From positions 1 through 8,106 of the forward strand of contig JAGLDW010001152.1 of NCBI GenBank assembly GCA_023145395.1: 8,106 nt of DNA. Reading direction: 5' to 3'. The stretch is from Lentisphaeria bacterium. GTDB lineage: Bacteria; Verrucomicrobiota; Lentisphaeria; Oligosphaerales; Lenti-02. This document shows positions 1 through 6,889 of the stretch, piece after piece; position 1 is the first letter of the stretch, and each line of letters starts with the position of its first letter. The notes below the pieces were generated by a model that had not been told where the DNA came from, ran no database searches, and was given only the letters and a program-made list of their open reading frames with translations. Both the position numbers and the translations under genes were made by a program.

Positions 1-966
1 ACGCCCCTTGGTGCCGTTGAAGCAAATGCGATAGCCCTCCCACGGGCAGAATGCGTTCAGGGAATAGGTCATGACCGCGCGGTTCGTGTACTTCACCATC
101 ACGCTCATCGTGTCCTCGATCGAGATGCCATCGCCGAACACGCTCTGGTCGCGATAGTACCCATCTTCCTTTTCCGGGCCGTAGTACAAGCCATGCATAT
201 TCTTGTTGTCGTCCTTCACCTTCAACGCGAACGGATCCTCTGCGGCGACCGCATTGTCGCGTGAACGGCTGTAGAACGCCGTCACCCCGCGCTCCTCGGC
301 ATTCTCGCGTCCGTAGTAGCGCAGATCCCCGAGTGCGAACACGGTCGCGGGCGTGGAATCGATCCACCAGTTGACCAAATCAAAGTGATGCGTTGCCTTG
401 TGCACCATCAAGCCCCCGCCATTGCGCTTGTCCCGATGCCAGCGCCGGAAATAGTCCGCCCCGTGGGATGTGTCCAGCATCCACTCGAAATGCAGACTGA
501 CCACATCTCCGATCATTCCGCTCTTGATGATTTCCTTGACCTTGGTGTTGCGGGGGGAGTAGCGATAGTTGAACGTTACGGTCAGGTTCTTGCCTGTGCG
601 CTCCACCGTGTCGATGATCTGCTGGCACTTTGCGGCATCCACGGTCATGGGCTTTTCGCTGATCGCGTCGCAGCCCAAATCCATGGCCCGGCAGATGTAG
701 CGATGGTGTGTACGGTCCACGCTCGTCACAATCACCGTGTCCGGTTTGTGGTCCGCGATCATCTGGTCGAACTCATGCGCCAGATAGGTCGGAAGAGGAT
801 CGTGCTTGAACTCCTCCTGGATTTTGCCGTTGTTGTAGTCCATGCGGCTTTGGTTGACATCGCAGAACGCGGCAAGCTCGCCGTGCTCGCTGAAGTCCGT
901 CATCAGAGCCTTGGTATACATCCAGGAGCGACCGCCACTGCCAACCAGCACATACTTCTTCTTCAT
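1..966 (-). CDS. Gfo/Idh/MocA family NAD(P)-dependent oxidoreductase, C-terminus cut by window edge
   Basis: The minus strand is open from 966 to the window edge and encodes the first 322 residues of a cytoplasmic sugar or inositol dehydrogenase-type enzyme. Residues 4-40 form the start of a Rossmann fold: YVLVGSGGRS, then an acidic residue after the second strand (FCDVNQS, D36), the usual NAD(P) ribose-binding position. The family signature SEKPMT is at 103-108, with the catalytic lysine at K105. The substrate-domain stretch GGGLMVHKATHHFD is at 183-196; H189, H193, H194 and D196 are candidate active-site residues. The variant with a GADYFRRWHRD block and LRYYGREN usually runs to about 400-450 residues, so roughly 100 are missing (from memory of the family). 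The substrate cannot be read from the sequence. ATG at 966 is chosen because GAAGGA (979-974) lies 7 nt upstream; ATG at 969 and 981 are in frame and also possible. It is transcribed divergently from the other three genes, so probably unrelated in function. Confidence 0.93.
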   Translation of the reverse strand, partial: MKKKYVLVGSGGRSWMYTKALMTDFSEHGELAAFCDVNQSRMDYNNGKIQEEFKHDPLPTYLAHEFDQMIADHKPDTVIVTSVDRTHHRYICRAMDLGCDAISEKPMTVDAAKCQQIIDTVERTGKNLTVTFNYRYSPRNTKVKEIIKSGMIGDVVSLHFEWMLDTSHGADYFRRWHRDKRNGGGLMVHKATHHFDLVNWWIDSTPATVFALGDLRYYGRENAEERGVTAFYSRSRDNAVAAEDPFALKVKDDNKNMHGLYYGPEKEDGYYRDQSVFGDGISIEDTMSVMVKYTNRAVMTYSLNAFCPWEGYRICFNGTKGR

Positions 967-973
967 CATTCCA

Positions 974-979
974 TCCTTC
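974..979 (-). promoter_or_regulatory. Ribosome binding site of the oxidoreductase
   Basis: GAAGGA read on the minus strand sits 7 nt before the ATG at 966 and only 4 nt before the ATG at 969. It overlaps the third in-frame ATG at 981, which would have no Shine-Dalgarno sequence of its own. This favours 966, or possibly 969, as the start. Confidence 0.6.
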
Positions 980-1033
980 ATCTGCCGTTTTATCGAAAGG
1001 CCGCACGAAAACCTGCGTCTATATGAGACGGAA

Positions 1034-1061
1034 AATATGCCTCCACACAGCGCAACTTCAA
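1034..1061 (-). promoter_or_regulatory. Weak candidate promoter for the oxidoreductase
   Basis: On the minus strand TTGAAG (1061-1056) and CATATT (1039-1034) are separated by 16 nt. Each matches 4 of 6 sigma-70 consensus bases. Initiation would leave a leader of about 55-60 nt before the start codon. Such matches are common by chance, and the host's promoter consensus is unknown. Confidence 0.2.
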
Positions 1062-1084
1062 TGGGGACCGCACCTTCGACGAGA

Positions 1085-1116
1085 CGTGCAAAAGGTTGAA
1101 TCCCTCCGTGCAAAAG
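1085..1116. repeat. Direct repeat CGTGCAAAAG x2 at 22-bp spacing, candidate operator
   Basis: CGTGCAAAAG occurs at 1085-1094 and again, identical, at 1107-1116. The start-to-start distance is 22 bp, about two turns of B-DNA, which would put both copies on one face of the helix. They flank TTGAAT (1096-1101), a possible plus-strand -35 element. The pair sits in the divergent intergenic region, about 115 bp from the oxidoreductase start and about 105 bp from the Trm112-like start, so a bound regulator could affect both directions. No regulator gene is in the window, and the role is inferred from spacing and position only. Confidence 0.35.
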
Positions 1117-1130
1117 CTAGTTTTAGGCAC
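1108..1130. repeat. Imperfect inverted repeat GTGCAAAA / TTTTagGCAC
   Basis: GTGCAAAA (1108-1115) is followed by a 5-nt centre, GCTAG, and then TTTT (1121-1124), two unpaired bases and GCAC (1127-1130). The left arm lies within the second copy of the direct repeat. It could be half of a dyad operator or a weak hairpin with a two-base bulge. No T-tract follows, so it is not a terminator. Confidence 0.35.
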
Positions 1131-1205
1131 ACGTTTGTAGTACCCATGATTTTGTCTTGGCCGCCATGGGATGAAGTTGTGCCGACACCAACCACAAGAC
1201 ACCAG

Positions 1206-1211
1206 AAGGAG
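1206..1211 (+). promoter_or_regulatory. Strong ribosome binding site of the Trm112-like gene
   Basis: AAGGAG is located 8 nt before the ATG at 1220, a near-ideal Shine-Dalgarno sequence and spacing. It fixes the start of the small gene and predicts efficient translation. Confidence 0.85.
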
Positions 1212-1219
1212 ACTGGAAG

Positions 1220-1408
1220 ATGATCGACAAGGAACTTCTCAAACTTCTCGCCTGCCCCGCGTGCGAAAACCGCCCTCCCGTCCATGAGGATGAAGAGACT
1301 GGCGCCCTCGTCTGCGAGGCATGCGGGCGCCACTACCCCGTTCGCGAAGGCATTCCCGTCATGCTTGTCGAAGAGGCTACGATTCCAGGTGGGACAGAAG
1401 GCGCGTAG
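1220..1408 (+). CDS. Trm112/YcaR-like small zinc-binding protein
   Basis: A 62-residue protein matching the Trm112p-like (YcaR, UPF0434) family, which is usually 55-70 residues. Visible hallmarks are the N-terminal helix DKELLKLLACPAC, two CxxC knuckles (C12/C15 and C32/C35) that probably bind one zinc ion, and the C-terminal YPVREGIPVML block (39-49). E. coli YcaR, as I recall it, lacks the second CxxC pair, so this is the four-cysteine form. In eukaryotes and archaea Trm112 is an activating subunit of several tRNA, rRNA and protein methyltransferases. The role of most bacterial homologues is less clear, and no methyltransferase is in this window. The stop at 1408 is 114 bp before the ATPase start on the same strand, so co-transcription is possible, subject to the hairpin at 1480-1500. 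Confidence 0.9.
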   Translation: MIDKELLKLLACPACENRPPVHEDEETGALVCEACGRHYPVREGIPVMLVEEATIPGGTEGA

Positions 1409-1456
1409 GCTTCATCGCCGCGCATGCCCAACACCTTCGCCACTCCTTGATACCAC

Positions 1457-1486
1457 TTCCCGGGAGAGGCACAGTGTGATCGGGAA
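1457..1486 (+). promoter_or_regulatory. Competing RNA pairing upstream of the T-tract hairpin
   Basis: TTCCCG (1457-1462) is perfectly complementary to CGGGAA (1481-1486), with one possible further G-U pair inside the stem. Forming it would sequester the left arm of the hairpin at 1480-1492, so the two structures exclude each other, as anti-terminator and terminator do in attenuators. The loop is about 18 nt. This is read from base complementarity only. Confidence 0.25.
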
Positions 1487-1500
1487 TCCCGAAGTTTTTT
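1480..1500 (+). terminator. Short hairpin with T-tract in the ATPase leader (terminator or attenuator)
   Basis: The stem TCGGG (1480-1484) and CCCGA (1488-1492) encloses a 3-nt loop and is followed, after AG, by six T residues (1495-1500). This has the shape of an intrinsic terminator, but the stem is only 5 bp. It ends 22 nt before the ATPase ATG, leaving no room for a promoter downstream. If it works, it must lower or regulate read-through into the ATPase gene rather than simply isolate it. Confidence 0.4.
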
Positions 1501-1508
1501 CTCAGCAT

Positions 1509-1512
1509 GGAG
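1509..1512 (+). promoter_or_regulatory. Weak ribosome binding site of the ATPase gene
   Basis: GGAG ends 10 nt before the ATG at 1523, a short motif at slightly long spacing. It supports the start at 1523. The nearby ATG at 1507 is out of frame. Confidence 0.5.
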
Positions 1513-1522
1513 CCAACGGCAC

Positions 1523-4500
1523 ATGGCGGACGCAGATAGCACCCCAAAAGATGAGCAGGCACAGCAGCCCGAGGCGCTGGGAGGAGGCGCCTACGAGGTG
1601 CTTCGCAAGAGACTCCAGGCTCTCAACACCGACTTGGTCAAACGCCTTGAATCCTTGAACGCCAGCCGCAAGGAGCTATTCGGGGGGCAGGAGAGCCAGA
1701 TCATCGGGAACGACCGCATTCCCACCGAGAACAACTGCGTCCCCCGGGATATCATCGGCGTCGGGAATCGCCTGGTTTTCGGATACAATGTCCATATCGG
1801 GCTGAAAACGGAGACCAAGCTGGAGGATGTGTTCAGCGTCCACGAGTTCGACGGCGAGGGATTCCGGGGAGTGGATGACTCCCTGTTGGCCGCCCCCGCG
1901 TTCCGTCATGATTTCTGCGAACTCTACAAGTACTACAAGAACGCCCGCTTCCTCCAGTTCATCAAGACCACCGGCAGATTGCTGTTCCTCTTCCAGGTTG
2001 GCAACACAGTCACCGACCTGCGCATCTTCCGTTTTTCCATCAACAACGACGGCACTCTCTCCTACATCGACGACCGAGGCGAAGGGGATCTCAAACTTCC
2101 CTCGCAGCAGCAATTCGAGTGGACCGCGACCACGCGTGACGACCAGGTGCAGGGAATGCACCCCCATATCAACATCCTCGACCGCATCTTCGTCGAATGC
2201 ATCGGTGGCGACCTAACCATCAAGGTCGAGAACAACACCGATACGGGGAGCGGCATTGTCTCGGAGTCCGTCGACCACCCGGATCAGACTCTCGACGACG
2301 CGGACATTCAATACGCCACAGTTGGCGAACTGATCCTCCTCAAGATCCTCCCCTACCGCGAGACCGCCTGGCGTCACTTCGTCTTCAATGGCCGCAACCA
2401 GACAGCCGTCCGCACCGACAGCATCGCCCAGGCATGCATCGAGCTTCCCGAGGATCACGGCATCATCTTCCCCCGGGGCTACTATCTCCGCGAAGGTGGC
2501 GTGCGCCTCTTCGACGAGGATGTCGCAGGCATGATCTTTCTCGAAAGCATTCCTTCTCCGAATGGCGAGGATTTTCTCTACGTCTTCTACCATGAGGAGC
2601 AGGGACGCCATCTCCTCTTCCAGTACAACCTCATCACCAAGGAACTGGCCAATCCACTGTTCTGCCATGGCTATTCGCTGTACGGCGATGGCAGGATGAT
2701 CATGTTCAACGCCCCCGACGACGAACCCCGGCGCATTCACCCCATGCAGATCTGGCAGACCCCTTTCTGCGGCAGCGACACCCAGCCCGACATCCAGAGC
2801 GACTCCATTCTCGCCAAGATCGGAAACCGCGAGCTTGTCCGCGCCATTTCCGAGGGGTATGGAGTCAGTCGCCTGATCATGAGCGAGGAGATCACTCTCG
2901 ACATTTACAACGAGATCATTCGAGCCACCACAAACGCCCTCGACGGACACTATTGGCTCGACCAGGAGGAGGCAGGCAACATCGCCGCCGTGGTGCGGGA
3001 CCTCAAGGCGGCGGCCGTCGCCGCCATCGGCGAATACGAAAAGGTGCTCGCAATCCGTGGCAGCACCGATGTGCAGATGTCTGAAAACCAGGCTGCCGTC
3101 CGGCAATGTCTGCTCGACCACACTCCCGATAGAATGGGTAATGTCGATGACTATGTGAATGCTCTAGGCGAGCTTCGCGCCCGCAGAGGCCAGGTCATCA
3201 GCCTCCGCGAACAGCGCTACGCCGATCAGGACGCGATCGCTGAAATGGATGCGAAACTGGCCGATGCCGCCCAGCACCTCGCACACTCCTGCGCCGACTT
3301 TCTTCTTGGAGCCGACACCCTCAAACCCTATGTGAAAGCCAGCGCCGAGATCGCCAAGACACTTGCAGGACTCACAAAACTCGTTGACATCGACGGGCAG
3401 AGCGAGAAACTGGAGGATCTCGCCTCCCGCCTCGACTTGCTCACCGATGTGGTCAACAACCTGGAGATCTCCGACGCCACGAAAACCACGCAAATCGTCG
3501 ACACCATCACGGATGTCTACGCTGTCGTGAACCGCACCCGGGCCGCCATTCGCAACCGGCGAAGCGAGGTGGGGAAGGCCGAGGCGTCCGCGGAGTTCGC
3601 GGCACAGTTCAAACTGGCGAGCCAGGCCATCACCAACTACATCGGCATGTGCGACTCGCCCAAGAAATGCGACGAGTACCTCACCAAGGTGATGATCTCC
3701 ATCGAGGAACTTGAGGGAAAGTTCGCCGAATTCGACGAGTATGTGGCCCAACTCGGCGAGAAGCGGGAAGAGGCATACAGCGCCTTCTCCGCACGGAAAC
3801 AGGTGCTCGACGAGGAGCGGCAGCGACGTGTCGGGACTCTCGAATCCTCCGCGCAACGCATACTCGCAGGCGCCGTCAACCGCGCCGAGACCTTCAAAGA
3901 CGTCGATGAGGTCAATGCCTACTTCGCCTCCGACATGATGGTCGCCAAGCTCCGCGACATCATCGCCAAGCTCCATGCCATGGAGGAATCGGTCAAGGGC
4001 GACGATCTCGCCGGACAACTGAAAAGCGCGCGGGACGAGATCATCCGCCGTCTTCGCGACAAGATCGATCTCTTCACCGATGGCGACAACATTATCTCCT
4101 TCGGGGACTACAAGTTCACGGTCAACACACAGTCCCTCGAACTGACCACCGTCTACCGCGGCGGCGAGATGTGCTACCATCTCACCGGAACGGATTTCTA
4201 TGAGAGAATCGACGATCCCGAGTTCCAGGAGACCCGTCCGTTCTGGGATCAGGAGATCGTCAGCGAGTACCCCGAGGTCTACCGGGGAGAATACCTAGCC
4301 TATCAAGTGCTGCGCGCCGCGGTCGGAAACGATGGCGCCCTTTCGCTGCCCCAGCTTGCAGAGTGGGCGGATGATCCAGCCGCACTCCTGAAACAAGTCC
4401 GCGAGTTCTCCGCCGGCCTCTACAACGAAGGGTACGAGAAGGGGGTTCACGACGCCGACGCGGCCGCTATTCTCGCTCCTCTTATCACCCTCCACCAGAC

Positions 4501-6850
4501 CTGCGGGCTACTGCGCTACGATTCCGAGTGCCGAGCGTGCGCCATTCTCTTCTGGTGCCTTTTTCCTGACAAGCAGAAGCTCGAGCAGCTGCGCACCCGG
4601 ATGCAGTCCTTCGGGGATCTTCCCCGGCTCTTCGGTCTGGCCCAGGTACGAAAAGAGTACATCGCGGAGATGAACACCCTCATCACCGGGTTCTTCGGAG
4701 AACTCGGCCGCTCCCAGAATCCGGTTGTCCTTGGTCAGGCCGCCGAATATCTCTACTATGAATTGCAGGATGAGGAGGAACTGCAGTTCACCGTCAATGC
4801 GCTCGCCGTGGAATTGCACGGCAGGTTCGAGACAACCTTGCGCGACGGACGTGTCCACAAGCGCTTCACCAACGCCATCGGCGGGGTGGCGGATACGGCC
4901 GCGCGCATCAACTTGATCTACGACTGGGTCGAAGCCTATACGCGGGACAAGGAACCGGATGAGTCCAGGCACCTCGTCTGGGAAGTGGTCGCGCTCATCG
5001 CCGCCGGCGATGTGATCAACCAGAACGCCAGCAAGGTCGGCACCTTCGCGAACGTCGAGGACCTGCTCGGACAGCATCCGCTCATCCAGAGCGGCACACT
5101 GGGCATCCACCTCGACCTCTTTCTCGCCAAGATGGCTCACTTCACCGAGGCTCGCGTGCCCGCGTACGTGCGCTACACACAGCTCCGCACCACATTGGTG
5201 GAAGCACGCCGCATAGAAATGAGGCTCGAGGAGTTCCAGGGGCGCGTCATGGGTTCGTTTGTGCGGAACAAGCTGATCAACGACGTCTATCTGAATCTAG
5301 TCGGAGCGAATTTCGCCAAGCAGATGGGAGTTGCGGGAGATACCAAACGCACGGATCTCATGGGCATGCTCCTGCTCATTTCACCTCCGGGCTACGGCAA
5401 GACGACTCTCATGGAATACATCGCCAATCGTCTCGGCCTCGTCTTCATGAAGATCAATGGACCCGCCATTGGGCACGGAGTCACCAGCCTCGATCCCACA
5501 GAGGCGCCCAATGCCACCGCCCGCGAGGAACTGAAGAAACTCAATTTGGCTCTTGAGATGGGCAACAACGTGATGATCTACCTGGATGACATCCAGCACT
5601 GCAATCCCGAGTTTCTCCAGAAGTTCATCTCGCTCTGCGATGCCCAGCGCAAGATCGAGGGTGTCTATCAGGGAATCGCGCGCACCTATGACCTGCGGGG
5701 CAAGAAGGTTGCCGTGGTCATGGCTGGAAACCCGTATACGGAAAGTGGCGCCAAGTTCCGCATTCCCGACATGCTCGCCAACCGCGCCGACACCTACAAC
5801 CTTGGCGACATCTCCGAGACAGCCGCTGACGTGTTCGCCCTTTCGTTCATCGAAAACGCCATGACTTCGAATCCATCCCTGACCGAGATCAGCAACCGCA
5901 GCCATGAGGATCTGTACCGCTTCGTGCAAGCCGTGGAGGCAGACTCCACCGAAGGCATTGATTTTGACTATGGATGGTCTGCAGCCGAGGCGGAGGACAT
6001 GATGAGTGTGCTCCGCAAGCTCATGCGTGTCCGAGACATCGTCCTCACGGTCAACAAGCAGTATATCCGCTCCGCCGCCCAGGAGGAGGACTATCGGACC
6101 GAGCCGTCCTTCAAACTGCAGGGATCCTACCGTAACATGTGCCGCATGGCCGAGAAAGTGTTCCCGATCATGACCGAAGCCGAGGTCGACCAGCTCATTC
6201 TCGACCACTACGCCAATGAGTCGCAAACCCTGACCACTGGCGCGGAGGCCAATTTCTTGAAGTTCAAGGAGATGATGGGCACGCAAGACCCGGATGAGCG
6301 GGCGCGTTGGAGCGAGATCAAGACAGAGTTCAACCGGCGGCAGGCACTGGCGGGTGTTGACGACGCGGACGACATGGGCAAGGTGCTCGCGCAGCTCTCT
6401 GCCTTCAATGCCAATCTGGGACATGTGCGGAACTCTCTCGAGAAGGGGTTCGACGCAGGATTCATCGGCTTGGCGGAGACCGTGAGCCACGCACTGGAGC
6501 GGGCGGCCCAGGCTGGACGTGCGGAGCCCATCGACCTGGCACCGCTCGTCGAAGCCATCCAGAACCGCATGGACGTCGGAGGTGGTGCCCCAACCTCTCT
6601 CCCCCCTCTGCAAATCCAGGCATCACTGCCCGAATCCTTTGGCAAGACTCAGGAGCGCGAGGCGGCCGTCCTGGAGTCGTTGGTTGGCGTCATGGAGGAT
6701 CTTCGTGAACACGGAAAAGCCACCATTGCGCTCCGAGAGTTTCTTGAGCAATTCGTGGTCGAGGAACAGGCAAACGCCCAGGCGACGACGAAGAGCCAGG
6801 ACGCGCAGAAACCGCTCCGCGCCATCGTGACCAAGCGCAGACAACAGTAA
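1523..6850 (+). CDS. Giant AAA+ ATPase of the 'DNA repair ATPase' family (DUF3686-type N-terminus)
   Basis: A 1775-residue, probably cytoplasmic protein with no signal peptide or membrane segment. An acidic leader (1-19) precedes a family-typical block: GGAYEVLRKRL (21-31), TENNCVPRDI (68-77) and FGYNVHIGLK (86-95). Residues about 100-420 are beta-rich with propeller-like character. Residues about 425-850 are helical, charged and largely coiled-coil. A mixed conserved block starts at FTDGDN (851-856), and about 935-1265 is helical. The AAA+ module follows: Walker A SPPGYGKT (1287-1294, K1293), Walker B VMIYLDD (1350-1356, D-D instead of the usual D-E), sensor 1 AGNPYT (N1403), arginine finger LANRAD (R1421) and sensor-2-like GSYRN (R1537). 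QTLTTGAE (1568-1575) is another family block, and the last ~175 residues look helical. These blocks match what I recall of large proteins named 'DNA repair ATPase'. I see no nuclease, helicase or DNA-binding motif, so the repair role is unsupported here. Its likely partner is the membrane protein encoded 39 bp downstream. Confidence 0.9.
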   Translation: MADADSTPKDEQAQQPEALGGGAYEVLRKRLQALNTDLVKRLESLNASRKELFGGQESQIIGNDRIPTENNCVPRDIIGVGNRLVFGYNVHIGLKTETKLEDVFSVHEFDGEGFRGVDDSLLAAPAFRHDFCELYKYYKNARFLQFIKTTGRLLFLFQVGNTVTDLRIFRFSINNDGTLSYIDDRGEGDLKLPSQQQFEWTATTRDDQVQGMHPHINILDRIFVECIGGDLTIKVENNTDTGSGIVSESVDHPDQTLDDADIQYATVGELILLKILPYRETAWRHFVFNGRNQTAVRTDSIAQACIELPEDHGIIFPRGYYLREGGVRLFDEDVAGMIFLESIPSPNGEDFLYVFYHEEQGRHLLFQYNLITKELANPLFCHGYSLYGDGRMIMFNAPDDEPRRIHPMQIWQTPFCGSDTQPDIQSDSILAKIGNRELVRAISEGYGVSRLIMSEEITLDIYNEIIRATTNALDGHYWLDQEEAGNIAAVVRDLKAAAVAAIGEYEKVLAIRGSTDVQMSENQAAVRQCLLDHTPDRMGNVDDYVNALGELRARRGQVISLREQRYADQDAIAEMDAKLADAAQHLAHSCADFLLGADTLKPYVKASAEIAKTLAGLTKLVDIDGQSEKLEDLASRLDLLTDVVNNLEISDATKTTQIVDTITDVYAVVNRTRAAIRNRRSEVGKAEASAEFAAQFKLASQAITNYIGMCDSPKKCDEYLTKVMISIEELEGKFAEFDEYVAQLGEKREEAYSAFSARKQVLDEERQRRVGTLESSAQRILAGAVNRAETFKDVDEVNAYFASDMMVAKLRDIIAKLHAMEESVKGDDLAGQLKSARDEIIRRLRDKIDLFTDGDNIISFGDYKFTVNTQSLELTTVYRGGEMCYHLTGTDFYERIDDPEFQETRPFWDQEIVSEYPEVYRGEYLAYQVLRAAVGNDGALSLPQLAEWADDPAALLKQVREFSAGLYNEGYEKGVHDADAAAILAPLITLHQTCGLLRYDSECRACAILFWCLFPDKQKLEQLRTRMQSFGDLPRLFGLAQVRKEYIAEMNTLITGFFGELGRSQNPVVLGQAAEYLYYELQDEEELQFTVNALAVELHGRFETTLRDGRVHKRFTNAIGGVADTAARINLIYDWVEAYTRDKEPDESRHLVWEVVALIAAGDVINQNASKVGTFANVEDLLGQHPLIQSGTLGIHLDLFLAKMAHFTEARVPAYVRYTQLRTTLVEARRIEMRLEEFQGRVMGSFVRNKLINDVYLNLVGANFAKQMGVAGDTKRTDLMGMLLLISPPGYGKTTLMEYIANRLGLVFMKINGPAIGHGVTSLDPTEAPNATAREELKKLNLALEMGNNVMIYLDDIQHCNPEFLQKFISLCDAQRKIEGVYQGIARTYDLRGKKVAVVMAGNPYTESGAKFRIPDMLANRADTYNLGDISETAADVFALSFIENAMTSNPSLTEISNRSHEDLYRFVQAVEADSTEGIDFDYGWSAAEAEDMMSVLRKLMRVRDIVLTVNKQYIRSAAQEEDYRTEPSFKLQGSYRNMCRMAEKVFPIMTEAEVDQLILDHYANESQTLTTGAEANFLKFKEMMGTQDPDERARWSEIKTEFNRRQALAGVDDADDMGKVLAQLSAFNANLGHVRNSLEKGFDAGFIGLAETVSHALERAAQAGRAEPIDLAPLVEAIQNRMDVGGGAPTSLPPLQIQASLPESFGKTQEREAAVLESLVGVMEDLREHGKATIALREFLEQFVVEEQANAQATTKSQDAQKPLRAIVTKRRQQ

Positions 6851-6889
6851 CCGGACCCACAGCATGCATTCCGACGCAGTGGCGTGACG

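Noticed and set aside
385..1026. A 213-codon plus-strand open frame opposite the oxidoreductase
   Set aside because: The minus strand encodes clear Gfo/Idh/MocA motifs (GSGGRS, SEKPMT, HKATHHFD) across the same stretch. The plus-strand product has no recognisable features, and GC-rich codon use creates such antisense frames.
1096..1123. TTGAAT, 16-nt spacer, TAGTTT as a plus-strand promoter for the Trm112-like gene
   Set aside because: The -10 matches only 3 of 6 consensus bases. The location is reasonable, but the match is too weak to list as a promoter.
1143..1170. Inverted repeat CCCATG / CATGGG with a 16-nt spacer in the Trm112-like leader
   Set aside because: Six base pairs across a long loop are expected by chance in a region of this size, and no T-tract or start codon is occluded.
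1424..1450. Eight-codon ORF (MPNTFATP) just upstream of the attenuator-like stems, considered as a leader peptide
   Set aside because: No Shine-Dalgarno sequence precedes it, and it has no run of a regulatory amino acid. A frame this short is expected by chance.
1447..1452. TTGATA, a good -35 match before the ATPase gene
   Set aside because: No acceptable -10 hexamer lies 16-18 nt downstream, so a separate ATPase promoter is not supported here.
5381..6613. A 410-codon minus-strand open frame inside the ATPase gene, with others at 3164-4180 and 2213-3121
   Set aside because: They lie antisense to continuous, motif-bearing AAA+ coding sequence. They are explained by third-position GC bias, and their products show no family motifs.
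6851..6889. Gap between the ATPase and membrane-protein genes checked for a terminator or promoter
   Set aside because: Only a GCATGC palindrome is seen, with no T-tract and no promoter-like hexamers, which fits a continuous transcript.
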